The notes: generated from the sequence alone by a model not told the origin. A stretch of DNA of 64,000 bases from DTHT01 sp037444625 (GCA_037444625.1 JBBIMA010000002.1:47058-111057), one strand, 5' to 3'. Numbered from the stretch's first letter, positions 35,849 to 45,592 are shown. Program-made: numbers and translations.

Positions 35849-36829
35849 CTAGTACCTCACGTGGGCGATCCGCCGGATGATCAGGATGCCCACCAATTCC
35901 GAGATCACGGCGTAGGTCAGGAACTTGCTTCCTATCGGGTGGGTGTAGAGCAGGCGCAGGTAATCCGGCTTGACGAACCAGATGCCGACGGCCGCCACCA
36001 GCGGTAAGGCGCAAAGCAATCCGGCCGAGAAGCGCTGCTGCGCGGTGTGGGCCTTCATGCGAGCCGCCAGACTGAGCCGCTCGCGCATCAGCAGGGAGAG
36101 ATTCTCCAGCACCCCGACCAGGTTGGCGCCCGTTTGCCGCTGGAGGATCAGGCCCGTGACAAAAAACTTCAGATCCATCAGCGGCACGCGCCGCCCCAAG
36201 TTGTGCAAGGCCGCCTCCAGGGGCGAGCCGAGCGCCAGCTCCTCGATCACCTTGCGGAACTCCGAGCGAACCGGGTCCAGCGTTTCGGCCGCCACCGTCT
36301 CCAGCCCGCTGTGAATGTTGTGGCCCGCCTTCATCGAGCGGTTGAACAGGTCAATGGCGTCGGGCAAGGCTTCTTCGAACTTGCGCAGGCGGATGCGGCG
36401 CGCTCGCAGAATGTAAGCCAGCGGCAGCGAAGCCAGCCCGGCCGCCAGCAGCAGCCGCAGCAGGAACAGCTTCAGGCCCGCCACCCCGAGCAGAACGAAG
36501 CTGACGCCGCCCGCCGCCAGCGACAGCAGCAACACCTCCGCCGCGCGGTAGCCGAGATTGGCCTGGTCAATGTATGCCTGGAGGCGATTCAATCCGCCCA
36601 GCCGGCTCAACACGCGCCCCAGACCCGCCAGCCCGCCCGGGCGCTCGCGTACGATCAGATCGGCCGGCGCCCGCGTCCGCCCCGCGGCCTGCGCGCGCAC
36701 CTCCCGCAGGCGCGCCGCCAGCATCTGGGCGGAACGCTGCCCGGGGGCCGACCAGACCAAGTAGCCCGCGGCGAGCAAGGCCCCGGAGAAGATCAGGAAG
36801 GCCAGCAGGAAAAAAACGGTCGGGCTCAC
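35849..36829 (-). CDS. tadB: Tad pilus inner-membrane platform protein TadB
   Basis: The 326-residue TadB has an N-terminal membrane helix (TVFFLLAFLIFSGALLAAGYLV), paired central helices, and the T2SSF domain with EALPDAIDLFNRSMKAGHNIHSGLE and FVTGLILQRQTGANLVGVLENLS, then C-terminal helices. It would form a heteromeric platform with TadC under the CpaF ATPase. The start is GTG at 36829, overlapping the cpaF stop by four bases (GTGA). Confidence 0.9.
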   Translation of the reverse strand: MSPTVFFLLAFLIFSGALLAAGYLVWSAPGQRSAQMLAARLREVRAQAAGRTRAPADLIVRERPGGLAGLGRVLSRLGGLNRLQAYIDQANLGYRAAEVLLLSLAAGGVSFVLLGVAGLKLFLLRLLLAAGLASLPLAYILRARRIRLRKFEEALPDAIDLFNRSMKAGHNIHSGLETVAAETLDPVRSEFRKVIEELALGSPLEAALHNLGRRVPLMDLKFFVTGLILQRQTGANLVGVLENLSLLMRERLSLAARMKAHTAQQRFSAGLLCALPLVAAVGIWFVKPDYLRLLYTHPIGSKFLTYAVISELVGILIIRRIAHVRY

Positions 36830-38142
36830 CGCTCCTTGACCTCGTACTCCTCCTGAAAAATCGAAGGCGCCAGATGGATGCCGTAGGTCTTCAAGCGCTC
36901 CAGGCAGGCGGGGCGATGGCCGGTGGCGCGGAACTTGCCCACCACCCGGCCCCGGCGGCTGACCCCCAGCCGCTCGAAGACGAACACGTCCTCCAGCAGA
37001 ATGGCGTCGCCCTCCGCGCCCAGAACCTCGGTGATGGAGGCGATCTTGCGCGAGCCGTCGCTCAGGCGGATCATATGGACCACCAAGTGCAGAGCGGAGG
37101 CCAGCATCTGGCGGATCACCCGGTCCGGAATGTGCTCGCTGGCCATCATGACCATGGTCTCCAGGCGCGAGAAGGCCTCGCGGGGCGAATTGGCGTGCAC
37201 CGAGGTCATCGAGCCCTCGTGGCCGGTGTTCATGGCCTGGAGCATGTCCAGAGCTTCCGGCCCGCGGCACTCGCCGATGACGATCCGGTCCGGGCGCATG
37301 CGCAGGGAGTTGATCACCAGGTCGCGCTGGGTGACGGCGCCCGCGCCCTCGATGTTCACGGGCCGGGTTTCCAGCCGGACCACGTGCGACTGCTGGAGCT
37401 GGAGCTCGGCGATGTCCTCGATGGTGATGACGCGCTCCTCTTCGGGAATGAAGCGCGAGAGCATGTTGAGCATGGTGGTCTTGCCGGAGCCCGAGCCGCC
37501 CGAGACCACGATGTTCATGCGCGCCTCCACGCAGGCGCTGAGGAAATCCAGCATGCCGGTGGTGAGGGTTTCGTTGCGCAGCAGGTCCTCGGTGGAGAGC
37601 AGCTTCTTGCCGAAGCGGCGGATGGAGAGCACCGGCCCGATCAAGGAGACCGGCGGGATGACGGCGCAGACCCGCGAGCCGTCCTCCAGGCGGGCGTCCA
37701 CGATGGGCGAGGAGTCGTCAATGCGCCGGCCGATGTTGGAGACGATGCGGTCAATGATCATGCGCACGTGGGCGGTATCCTTGAAGCGCACGTTGGTCTC
37801 GATCATCCGCCCGTGGCGCTCGATATAAACGTTGTCGAAGCCGTTGACCATAATGTCGCTGACGGAGGGATCCTTCAGCAACGGCTCCAGGGGTCCCAGG
37901 CCGAAGACCTCGTCGAGCACCTCCTCGATGAGCCGCTCGCGCTCGGCCAGGGTCAGGGGCACCGCCTCCTCGGCCACCAGCTTCTCGACCGCCACCCCGA
38001 TCTGGCCTCGCATGCCGTCCCGGTTGAGAGCGCGCAGCTCCTCTGGGCTGAGCGAGTTCAGCAGCTTGGTGTGGATCTGGCTCTTGAGTTCGAACCAGCG
38101 CTCGGTTCCGGTGGAAGGACGGGTCAGAGTGCGAGTCGCCAT
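36826..38142 (-). CDS. cpaF: Tad pilus assembly ATPase CpaF/TadA
   Basis: This secretion ATPase powers Flp pilus assembly. The 438 residues include an N-terminal helical domain, the SDIMVNGFDNVYIERHGR segment, Walker A GGSGSGKTTM near residue 216, the aspartate box VITIEDIAELQL and Walker B/His box around MRPDRIVIGECRGPEALDMLQAMNTGHEGSM. It is tightly coupled to tadB (four-base overlap) and 16 bases after the CpaE-like gene. Confidence 0.95.
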   Translation of the reverse strand: MATRTLTRPSTGTERWFELKSQIHTKLLNSLSPEELRALNRDGMRGQIGVAVEKLVAEEAVPLTLAERERLIEEVLDEVFGLGPLEPLLKDPSVSDIMVNGFDNVYIERHGRMIETNVRFKDTAHVRMIIDRIVSNIGRRIDDSSPIVDARLEDGSRVCAVIPPVSLIGPVLSIRRFGKKLLSTEDLLRNETLTTGMLDFLSACVEARMNIVVSGGSGSGKTTMLNMLSRFIPEEERVITIEDIAELQLQQSHVVRLETRPVNIEGAGAVTQRDLVINSLRMRPDRIVIGECRGPEALDMLQAMNTGHEGSMTSVHANSPREAFSRLETMVMMASEHIPDRVIRQMLASALHLVVHMIRLSDGSRKIASITEVLGAEGDAILLEDVFVFERLGVSRRGRVVGKFRATGHRPACLERLKTYGIHLAPSIFQEEYEVKER

Positions 38143-38158
38143 GGCTTCGAACCTGCCG

Positions 38159-39331
38159 CTAGCCCGCCTTGGCCGGCGCCGCCTTGCCTGCCGTGGCCTT
38201 GTCTACGAAGGCCCGGAAGGCGCGATCCCAGTCCCCCGCCGCCTGCCGGTCGGCCACCGCCGGACGGGCGCGATTGATGGCGGCCAGCACGACAGGCGAG
38301 CTGGGAATGCCGAAGAAGACGGGCTGATTCAGCGTCTGCTGGACCTGCTCCAGTGTAGCATGATGGGCGTCGGGCCGTTTGCTGTAGCGATTCAGGACCA
38401 CCCGGACCTGATCCTGGCTGAAGCCCATGCGCATCAGGTAGCCCAGGTAGCGCTGGGCGTTGCGGATGGCCGGGAACTCCTGGGTGAGCACCAGGAAGAC
38501 GGTGCTGGAGACTTGCAGGGCGCCCAGCACGACCTCGTCGGCGATGTCCCGCCCGGCGTCAATCACGATGGCCTCGTACTTCTCGACCAGAAAGGCGGAG
38601 AATTCGCGGAACATCGGCTCGGTGAAGTAGCCGCGGTGCTCGAAGCCGTCGGCCGGGCTGACCAGGAACAAGCCCAGGGGGTCGCGGGTGACCAGGCCCT
38701 CGAACAGCGCCTGGTCCATGCGATTGAGATTCTCGGCGATCTCCAGCAGGGTGTTCTGGGGCTGGGCGCCGAGCTGCATGGCCGCGTCGTTGCCTACCCA
38801 GTCCAAATCCACCAGCACGGTATGCTGCTGGCGCTGGGCGAGCACGGCGGCGAAATTGACCGCCAGGGTGGTGGCGCCCACCCCGCCTTTGACGCCCAGG
38901 AAGCTGTAGATCTTGCCCAGCCGGCCGGCGCCTCCTCCGCTGCGCCGCGGAGTGCGCTCCAGGCGGTTCATCGCCTCGCGGAAGTCCAGGCGCTTGAACG
39001 GCTGGGGCAGAAAATCGTTGGCCCCCGCCCGCACGGCGGCGATCACCGCCTCGGCCTCGGCATGATAATTCGAGGCGATGACGTACAGATCGGGCGCCGC
39101 CTGCTTGGTCTTTTCCAGGGCTTTCAGGGCGGCTTCGGCGTCGCCCGCCAGATCTATCACCAGCGCCGCCTCGGGGTGCCGATCCAGGTCCTGCAACACC
39201 CGGATGTAAAGGTTGGGCGTGATCTCCGGGTATTCGGCCAGCACTTTGGCGTTGGCGATGTTGAGCAGGTTCTCGCGCACCATCTCGCGGAAGTGCTCGT
39301 CGTGGGAAGCTACCAGCAATGCGATGGGCAT
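38159..39331 (-). CDS. cpaE: Pilus localisation ATPase CpaE/TadZ
   Basis: The 390-residue protein has an N-terminal receiver-like domain (residues 1-120) followed by a MinD/ParA-type ATPase with the deviant Walker A GVKGGVGATTLA near residue 145 and the Walker B-like VLVDLDW. TadZ/CpaE proteins position the Tad machine in the cell. Its gene lies between the minor pilin-like genes and cpaF, in the usual Tad order. Confidence 0.9.
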   Translation of the reverse strand: MPIALLVASHDEHFREMVRENLLNIANAKVLAEYPEITPNLYIRVLQDLDRHPEAALVIDLAGDAEAALKALEKTKQAAPDLYVIASNYHAEAEAVIAAVRAGANDFLPQPFKRLDFREAMNRLERTPRRSGGGAGRLGKIYSFLGVKGGVGATTLAVNFAAVLAQRQQHTVLVDLDWVGNDAAMQLGAQPQNTLLEIAENLNRMDQALFEGLVTRDPLGLFLVSPADGFEHRGYFTEPMFREFSAFLVEKYEAIVIDAGRDIADEVVLGALQVSSTVFLVLTQEFPAIRNAQRYLGYLMRMGFSQDQVRVVLNRYSKRPDAHHATLEQVQQTLNQPVFFGIPSSPVVLAAINRARPAVADRQAAGDWDRAFRAFVDKATAGKAAPAKAG

Positions 39332-39353
39332 AGGGGCGAACTCTCCTCCGGTC

Positions 39354-39860
39354 TCAGGGCGTGCACGTCACCTCCTGATCGCCCGCCGCGCAGCCGGCGC
39401 TCTCCATCGGCAGGGTCATGCGAAAATCCGGCAGGGCGACGGGGGGCAGGCCCAGGAAGCCCATGAAGCGGCGGAATTCATAGTTGCGGACGCGCACCGT
39501 CACCAGGTCGGGCACGCAGGCGGTCGAGCAGTCGCCGCCCTCGCAACTGAACTCGGTCAGGGCCCCGGTCTCCGGATCGCGGGCGAAGTACTCGACGACG
39601 ATCTCCGCCTGCCCGCCCTGGAACTGCTCTTGATCCACCATGCGGGGCACGTGCGTGCGCATGTAGTTGAGCACGTTTTCCGCGCCCGCCTGCCAGCAGT
39701 GGGTGGCGGCGTACTGGGCGCCGTCGCGGGTGAACTCGACCACGCTGTGCCAGACCCAGAGCAACTCGGCCCCGAAGACGATCATGAAGGTCAACGGCAT
39801 CAGTACGCCTCCGTAAATCAGAGCGAACTCGACCGTGCTCTGGCCGCGCCGGCGCCGCAT
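39354..39860 (-). CDS. TadE-like minor pilin/pseudopilin
   Basis: This 168-residue protein has the TadE pattern: a basic leader with RRGQSTVEFALIYGG, a single N-terminal membrane helix and a soluble domain with several cysteines (CEGGDCSTAC) that may form disulfides. TadE-type proteins are processed by a prepilin peptidase and support Flp pilus assembly. It begins one base after the previous gene ends. Confidence 0.82.
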   Translation of the reverse strand: MRRRRGQSTVEFALIYGGVLMPLTFMIVFGAELLWVWHSVVEFTRDGAQYAATHCWQAGAENVLNYMRTHVPRMVDQEQFQGGQAEIVVEYFARDPETGALTEFSCEGGDCSTACVPDLVTVRVRNYEFRRFMGFLGLPPVALPDFRMTLPMESAGCAAGDQEVTCTP

Positions 39861-39861
39861 C

Positions 39862-40359
39862 TCAGGTCCCTCCGTAAGGCAGGCGCACCTGCGGCTTCAG
39901 GGGGATGGGGCTGAGAGCCAGATAGGGAATGCGAAGCTGGACGGCATAGCCCTCCGGCACGGAGACCACCAGGTAGTCGGGCGCCAGCCCGCCGTTGGCC
40001 GTGTCGCAGCCGGGAACCGCGCAGGCGCAGGGCTCCAGCTCTCCGCTGTCGGCGTTGTAGCGCTCGATGCGAATCTCGACCCGGTCGGGGGTGAGCCCGG
40101 CCAGCAGGGGCTCGCCGCTGCCGTCCTCGCTGCCGGTGAGCACGAAATTCTTGGCGGCTTGCAGGGTGGCGTCCTCCGGGTCGCAGAAGTTGGCGCCCTG
40201 GGCGGCGCCGGCGTAGCGGGCCAGCGTGTACAGCATCTTGTAAAGCGAGTAATAGGTGTAGGTGAGGCGGCCCAGCTCGAACGTGCCCATCAACAGCAGC
40301 AACAGCAGGGGCACGAAGAGGATGGTTTCGACGGTCGTGCTGCCGCGGGCCCGCCTCAT
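39862..40359 (-). CDS. TadE/TadF-like minor pilin/pseudopilin
   Basis: The 165-residue protein starts RRARGSTTVETILFVPLLLLLLMG, a TadE-like leader and helix, and continues with TYYSLYKMLYTLARYAG and a cysteine-containing periplasmic domain (CDPEDATLQ, PCACAVPGCD). The ATG at 40359 overlaps the stop of the TadG-like gene by four bases. Upstream codons in this frame run antisense-like through the TadG-like gene and are ignored. Confidence 0.82.
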   Translation of the reverse strand: MRRARGSTTVETILFVPLLLLLLMGTFELGRLTYTYYSLYKMLYTLARYAGAAQGANFCDPEDATLQAAKNFVLTGSEDGSGEPLLAGLTPDRVEIRIERYNADSGELEPCACAVPGCDTANGGLAPDYLVVSVPEGYAVQLRIPYLALSPIPLKPQVRLPYGGT

Positions 40360-41642
40360 TGGTGCAAGACCACCTTTCCCGGACCGGCCGCGACCTGGCA
40401 GCCGTCGAAGCGCCCCTGGCGCACGGGCACCGGATAGCCGATGTAGAGGGCGACGAAGCGGCCGTAGCGGTCCGAAGGGCTGATGGTGACGTCGTTGGGG
40501 TTGGGCTCGACCAGGAATTGCCGGAAGCCCAGCACGATCATCGAGCTGGTGTTGGCGATGGAATCCACCACCGCCAGGGTGATCACCCGGCGCGCGTTGC
40601 CGGCGTAGGCGGCGTACTCCTCCAGGTCGGTCAAGTCGGTGTCCGGACTGTAGGCCGGAGCCACGCTCTCGATCTCCGGCACGCCCGCGCAGGCTTCCGG
40701 CGTCTCGGCCGAGAAACGGGTGGCCAGGCCGCACAGGAACGAGGTGACCTGGGAAACCACGACCTGGCTGCACGCCCGGGGCGCGGCGTTGGTCCAGATC
40801 TGGCGCTCGGCGTTGATCGAGATGCAGGCCAGCGCGCTGTTGGTCGAGGGCAGCAAGCCCTGCGCTCCGATGCGGTAAAGCTGCGTCTGTTCGTCGGCCA
40901 GGGTTTCCGCCTCGGCGTTGTAGTGGTCCAGCAGCACGTAGGGCAGGACCTGGGCGGCCCCGCTCAAGCCGGTGGGAGAGGGCGTGCCGGTGCAGGAGTA
41001 GGCGAAGGTGTACTTCGTGTTGAGCGTGAAGCCGAAGTGGGTCGTATCCTCGGGGTCCAAGGCGGCCACGGCGATCGGCTCGATGGCGCAGGCGGTGCAC
41101 AGCGGCGCGCTGACGCCCGCCACGGCCTGCGCGCGCACCAGGGTCTTGCGCTCGGCTCCCAGCGATAGCAAGCTCCAGAACAGCAAGGGGGCTTCGGCGC
41201 TGACGTTCACCCGCGCGTAGCGCGCCTCGGTGCCGGAGGCTTCCGTGACGGCGGTCTCATCGGCCGAGGCGGCCGCCTCCAGGGTGGAAAAGTAGGCCGG
41301 CTGGGGCAGCTCGCTGGAAAGCAGTCCGGTGGACTGGCCGAGCTGGAGCATCCCGAAGTTGTATCGGTTGCCGAAGCCGGAGCCTTGATCAAGGGTGAGC
41401 AGAGCGGCGTTGCCGGCGTTCTCCAGGGCGGCCTCCGAGCCGATCAACTGGGCGGCCGCCGCCAGGGCCATGGCGTTGGCTGCGGTCTTCAGCTCGCCCC
41501 GGATCAGATAGAGGCGGCCCAGATCCACCGCGAAGCCCATCAAGCCGAACAGCACGGGCACCAGCAGCACGAGCATTTGCAGGCTGGTGGTTCCGCGCTC
41601 TGGCGAGCGGCGCCCGCGCTCACTTGGGTTCCTGGTGTCCAC
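40356..41642 (-). CDS. TadG-like pilus assembly protein
   Basis: The 428-residue product begins with a TadE/G-like N-terminus (ERGTTSLQMLVLLVPVLFGLMGFAVDLGRLYL), where a membrane helix is followed by a repetitive alanine-rich stretch and a long periplasmic domain with about ten cysteines. No von Willebrand A domain is evident. Start choice is uncertain: GTG at 41642 is used, while a TTG at 41654 would lengthen it by four codons. Either start lies inside the end of cpaC, so the two are translationally coupled. Confidence 0.75.
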   Translation of the reverse strand: MDTRNPSERGRRSPERGTTSLQMLVLLVPVLFGLMGFAVDLGRLYLIRGELKTAANAMALAAAAQLIGSEAALENAGNAALLTLDQGSGFGNRYNFGMLQLGQSTGLLSSELPQPAYFSTLEAAASADETAVTEASGTEARYARVNVSAEAPLLFWSLLSLGAERKTLVRAQAVAGVSAPLCTACAIEPIAVAALDPEDTTHFGFTLNTKYTFAYSCTGTPSPTGLSGAAQVLPYVLLDHYNAEAETLADEQTQLYRIGAQGLLPSTNSALACISINAERQIWTNAAPRACSQVVVSQVTSFLCGLATRFSAETPEACAGVPEIESVAPAYSPDTDLTDLEEYAAYAGNARRVITLAVVDSIANTSSMIVLGFRQFLVEPNPNDVTISPSDRYGRFVALYIGYPVPVRQGRFDGCQVAAGPGKVVLHQ

Positions 41643-43035
41643 GGGGTCCCACAAACTCCGGCTGGCGGGTCTCCGGCTTGCCGCGGCGAGCCTTCTCCTG
41701 CGCGGCGGGAGGCAGGAAGGGCTCGAGGGTTTCCGGCAGGGCGGCCTTCTCCTCCGGGCTGAGCGGGCGGACCAGACGAGGGGTGACCACCACCAGCAGC
41801 TCGTTGGCCGACTTGCGGGTGGAGCGGCTGCGAAACAGATGGCCCACGATGGGGATGTCGCCGATGCCGGGGATCTTGCTGAGCACCTGCTCGACGCGGT
41901 TGTCCAGCAGGCCCGCGATGGCGAAACTCTCGCCGTCCTTCAAGACCACCTCGGTCTCCGCCCGGCGGGTGGCCACGGCCGGGATGAGGAAGCCCTGCAA
42001 AGTGACGGCGTTGGTGAAGTCCAGGGAACTGACCTCGGGGGCCACGCGCAGGCGGATGGCGCCCGAGTCGGTCAGCGCGGGAGTGAACTTGAGCTGCACC
42101 CCGAAATCCTTGAACTGCACGGTGATCACCGGAGCGATGGCGCCGCCGGTGGGGGTGGTCGTGATGGTCGGGAAGGGGAATTGGCCGCCGGCCAGGAAAC
42201 TGGCCTCCTTGCCCTCGACCGTGATCAGGTTGGGCTCGGCCAGGATCTGGAGCAGGTTGCGCGACTGGAGGGCGCGAATGGTGGCGCCGATGTTCAAATC
42301 GGGCCGGAAGACGAACAGGTTCAACAGGTCCGAGAAGCTCAGCGTCGTGTTTTCGAACTGCTGGTTCTGGAACTGAAGCTGGCTGAAGCGGGGCTGGGGG
42401 AACTGCTGGGTGGTGATGGAGCCGAGCGTCTTGTCGTGCCGGCTGAAGTAATTGAAGCCCAGCTCGCTCAAGGCGACGCGATCCACGCTGGCGAACTTGA
42501 CTTGCAGCAGGATCTGGCGCGGGTCGGGGGCGGGCGGAACCTGGATCAGATTCTCGACCGTGCGGGCATAGGTGGAGGCCAGAGCGGCCGCGCGCTTGGC
42601 CTGTTCGGCGTTGGGCGCGCTTCCCGTCAGGACCATCTTCTCCGTCGTGCCGTCCGCCTTGATCTGCGCCTCGGGCAGGGCCTGTTTCAGCTCGCGGCGC
42701 AGGTTCTCCAGAAAGGTGGTGTCGTTGAGGACTTGGACGTTGTACTGGACGGGTTCGGAATCGGTCTCCCAAATCACCAGGGTGGTGTGGCCGGCGCTCT
42801 TGGCGTTGACCATGATCTCGCGCGGGGAGACCACCACCGCATCGGCGATCTTGGGTTCGGCGACCGCCACGCGCTGCACGTCACTGGAGAAGCGAAGCAG
42901 ATGCCCGCGGCCGAGCACGATGACCAGGTCGCGCTGGGCGGCGACGGGCGTCGTGCCCTGGGCGGCGCCGTCCTGGGCCCAAAGGGGCGTCAGGCAGAGC
43001 AGAGAGCAGGAGAGCAGAAGCCTGAGGCTCATCAT
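41620..43035 (-). CDS. cpaC: Tad outer-membrane secretin CpaC/RcpA
   Basis: The secretin forms the outer-membrane channel of the Flp pilus. The 471 residues have a signal peptide (LLLSCSLLCLTPLWAQ), an N-terminal pilus-secretin domain (IVLGRGHLLRFSSDVQRVAVAEPKIADAVVV), a BON-like domain and the GspD/PulD barrel with EPNLITVEGKEASFLAGGQFPFP and GIGDIPIVGHLFRSRS. It is followed directly by tadG-like and preceded by cpaB with a four-base overlap. Confidence 0.94.
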   Translation of the reverse strand: MMSLRLLLSCSLLCLTPLWAQDGAAQGTTPVAAQRDLVIVLGRGHLLRFSSDVQRVAVAEPKIADAVVVSPREIMVNAKSAGHTTLVIWETDSEPVQYNVQVLNDTTFLENLRRELKQALPEAQIKADGTTEKMVLTGSAPNAEQAKRAAALASTYARTVENLIQVPPAPDPRQILLQVKFASVDRVALSELGFNYFSRHDKTLGSITTQQFPQPRFSQLQFQNQQFENTTLSFSDLLNLFVFRPDLNIGATIRALQSRNLLQILAEPNLITVEGKEASFLAGGQFPFPTITTTPTGGAIAPVITVQFKDFGVQLKFTPALTDSGAIRLRVAPEVSSLDFTNAVTLQGFLIPAVATRRAETEVVLKDGESFAIAGLLDNRVEQVLSKIPGIGDIPIVGHLFRSRSTRKSANELLVVVTPRLVRPLSPEEKAALPETLEPFLPPAAQEKARRGKPETRQPEFVGPRGHQEPK

Positions 43036-43934
43036 TGGAAGATTTCCTGTACGTGTTTGTCGCCCCGGTAGACGTCCACCACCGCCTTGGGCTTGGGAGG
43101 CTCCTTCTTGGGTTCGGGCTTGCGCTCGCCGATCAACTGCCGCCAGGCGTCTTCGTCGCGCACGTTGGGGATGCGGTCCGGGGTGGGCGGCAGCCCCCGG
43201 CGGGCGCGCGCCGTGCGGGCGAAAATCATGGGGTCCAGGGCCTCGAAGGTCACCGGCGAGCCGTCGGGCAGGCGGGAGCGATCCAAGGGATTGCGCAAGG
43301 CCAGGCTGATGCGGCCCTGGTTCTTAGCCAGCTCGAGCTTGCGCGCCTCCTCGGGGGTGACGAGCAGGGTGGCGGTGGTGGCTCGCGGTCCGCGCGGATC
43401 AATCTGGCCGGCGCCCTGCCCGGCCACCGTGGAGCGGCCGATGCTGAGCACCTCGATGTCTTGCAGAATGGTGACGGTGGACGCCTCGGCCACCGAGCCC
43501 GAGCGGGTGAACAGCACATCCACCCGAGAGCGCGGCTGGATCAACCCGGCTGCGCCGCTGGATTCCGTGATGGGTACGGCGATGGCGCGCCGGCCCGGTT
43601 CGATCATGGCCGGAATGCCTTCGGCGCCCGCCAGGCTGGCCAGCTTGTTGCCGCTGATGACTTCGTTGGCGTTGATCGGGTAAAGCACGGCGCGATCCAG
43701 AGCGCCTTTCAGGTCCAGGATGGCGCCCCGGGGCAGGCTGCTCTCGGGCAAGTTCACCCACTTGAGGTCCGTCCTGCGCAGCCTGGTTCCGGGCGCCAGG
43801 TCCCGCACGGCGGCCAGCGCCCGGACCTCCACCTGCTTCTTGGGCGCGCTGGTCTTGGCCCACAGGAACCAAGTCAGCGCCAGAGCCGCCAGCAGCGCGA
43901 CCCCGAAAATCATGACGATCTTCTGCCGCTCCAT
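43032..43934 (-). CDS. cpaB: Flp pilus assembly protein CpaB/RcpC
   Basis: The 300-residue protein has a single N-terminal membrane helix (IVMIFGVALLAALALTWFLW) and an SAF domain (VRDLAPGTRLRRTDLKWV) followed by a RcpC/CpaB domain with AVPITESSGAAGLIQPRSRVDVLFT. CpaB supports secretin function in the periplasm. Its end overlaps cpaC by four bases. A 67-base gap separates it from the polytopic gene upstream. Confidence 0.92.
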   Translation of the reverse strand: MERQKIVMIFGVALLAALALTWFLWAKTSAPKKQVEVRALAAVRDLAPGTRLRRTDLKWVNLPESSLPRGAILDLKGALDRAVLYPINANEVISGNKLASLAGAEGIPAMIEPGRRAIAVPITESSGAAGLIQPRSRVDVLFTRSGSVAEASTVTILQDIEVLSIGRSTVAGQGAGQIDPRGPRATTATLLVTPEEARKLELAKNQGRISLALRNPLDRSRLPDGSPVTFEALDPMIFARTARARRGLPPTPDRIPNVRDEDAWRQLIGERKPEPKKEPPKPKAVVDVYRGDKHVQEIFQ

Positions 43935-44001
43935 TACCGCCCCTTGGCCGAAGCGCGCGCCCTCGGCCGGCCTCGGCGTTCTCTATTAAACACCAAATCT
44001 C

Positions 44002-45579
44002 TCAACCGGTTCCGTCCCCCGCCGCAGGCGCGCCTCCGCCCCGGGGCCCGCCCTGCGGAGCCTCCAGAAGCGTCGCCACGCCATCTCGGTATAACCGCTT
44101 CCAGCCGGCCCCCTCCAGCGCTTCGGTCAGCGGCGAGTCCCGGGGAAGCAGGGCGTGGGTAAAGCCGAACGCCTCGAGCTGCCGCCGCCAGCCGGGGCGG
44201 GCCTGCATCAGCCGCCCGTACTGCTTCATGTAGTCGGCGCCGTAGAAATCGCTGCGGCCGTCGAAGAACACCTTGCGCCGCCCGGCGAAGCGGTAGATCA
44301 AGTAACCCCCGTACTTGTCCGAGCTCAACAGGCGAATCTCCGGCGGAAGCTCGGCCAACCGCTCGGCGGCCGCCACCGGGAATTCCTCCGGCGGGAAACC
44401 GGCGCGCGCCGCCACCGCGGGCGCGTGCAGCCACGCCAGCGCGATGAGGGCCGCGGCAACCACAAGCGCGGCGCCGGAAACCCCCCGGTCCAGAGCCCGC
44501 AACCGGTCCGAGTAGGCCAGGAAACGCTCCAAGCTCCGGCGGACCTCCTCCCGCAGACCTCCGCCTGAGGCCGCCCGCCTCAGCGCCGCAGTGATCGCCC
44601 CGTTGGCCGCCGGCAAGCCCGCCAGCGCCAGCAACGGCAAGGCTCGGGCCATGCGCAGCGCGGCCGCCAGCAGCCAGGCGAGCCACAGGAAGTGGGCCGG
44701 CCGGCGCACGGCGAGAGCCGCCACGGCGCCCAAACCCGCCAGTCCCACGCCCAACAGGATCTGGCCCGCGCCTTCGGCATGGAAGTTGAAGCTCTGGAAC
44801 TCCCCGATGCGCGCCAGCAGCTCGGAGTTCGACAAGTACTCGGCCACGTGCCGGTGCAAGCGCCAGCCGTAAGGGTTCACCAGGGTGCCCAAGGCCGAAA
44901 CGCCCGCCGCCCACAGCAGCCAGCGGGCCCGGGCCCGATCCGGAACGCCGTCCGGCTGCCAGATGGTCGCCCGCAGCCAGTGCCCCGCGGCGTACAACAA
45001 ACCGATCAGAGGCCCCAGAAAAAAGCTGGCGTGCAGATTGGCCCAGAGCGCCGAGCCGGCCAGAATGCAGGCCCCCTGCGCCGGGCGAAACCGCTCGCCC
45101 GCCCGCTCGGCGCAGTGCAGGGCCGCCAGCAGCATCACCCAGCCCAGCACGTGCGGCCGGGCCAGCCAATGAAGATTGGTGGTCGAAAGCATGGGAGCGG
45201 CCATGGCGCAAGCGATCCAGAAATTGCCGCCCGTCACCCAGTGCAGCCGGAGCCAGAGCCAGGCGCAGGCGGCCAGGGCGCACAGATACAGCCACGCCAC
45301 CCCGCTCAACCCGGCCGCCCGGTGCGCTGCGCCCATCATCAGGTCGGCGCCCCATTCCCAAGCCACCCAGGGCTGCCCGCCGCGGGTGAACGAGTAAGGA
45401 TCCGTCCGCGGCAGCGCGCGCCGGCTGAGGATTCCCTCGCCCGTGCGGATGTGCCAGCCGCTGTCGGCGTCGCGAAACAGGCGCTGCGGCGCGTCCCAGG
45501 CCAGCAGGCAATAAGCCAGCGTGACCAGCGACACCAGCGACGCCAGGTCCGGGAACAGCCACGCCCGGAGGATGCGCAT
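44002..45579 (-). CDS. Polytopic membrane protein, GT-C glycosyltransferase-like
   Basis: The 525-residue protein has ten or more hydrophobic helices, with an Asp-rich first loop (LFRDADSGWHIRTGEG) after the first helix and a soluble C-terminal domain (SSDKYGGYLIYRFAGRRKVFFDGRSDFYG). This layout is that of lipid-sugar-dependent GT-C glycosyltransferases. It sits inside the Tad operon between flp and cpaB, so pilin or surface glycosylation is a reasonable guess, not a demonstrated role. No Tad protein of this type belongs to the standard gene set. Confidence 0.6.
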   Translation of the reverse strand: MRILRAWLFPDLASLVSLVTLAYCLLAWDAPQRLFRDADSGWHIRTGEGILSRRALPRTDPYSFTRGGQPWVAWEWGADLMMGAAHRAAGLSGVAWLYLCALAACAWLWLRLHWVTGGNFWIACAMAAPMLSTTNLHWLARPHVLGWVMLLAALHCAERAGERFRPAQGACILAGSALWANLHASFFLGPLIGLLYAAGHWLRATIWQPDGVPDRARARWLLWAAGVSALGTLVNPYGWRLHRHVAEYLSNSELLARIGEFQSFNFHAEGAGQILLGVGLAGLGAVAALAVRRPAHFLWLAWLLAAALRMARALPLLALAGLPAANGAITAALRRAASGGGLREEVRRSLERFLAYSDRLRALDRGVSGAALVVAAALIALAWLHAPAVAARAGFPPEEFPVAAAERLAELPPEIRLLSSDKYGGYLIYRFAGRRKVFFDGRSDFYGADYMKQYGRLMQARPGWRRQLEAFGFTHALLPRDSPLTEALEGAGWKRLYRDGVATLLEAPQGGPRGGGAPAAGDGTG

Positions 45580-45592
45580 CTCGCTGGCCTAC

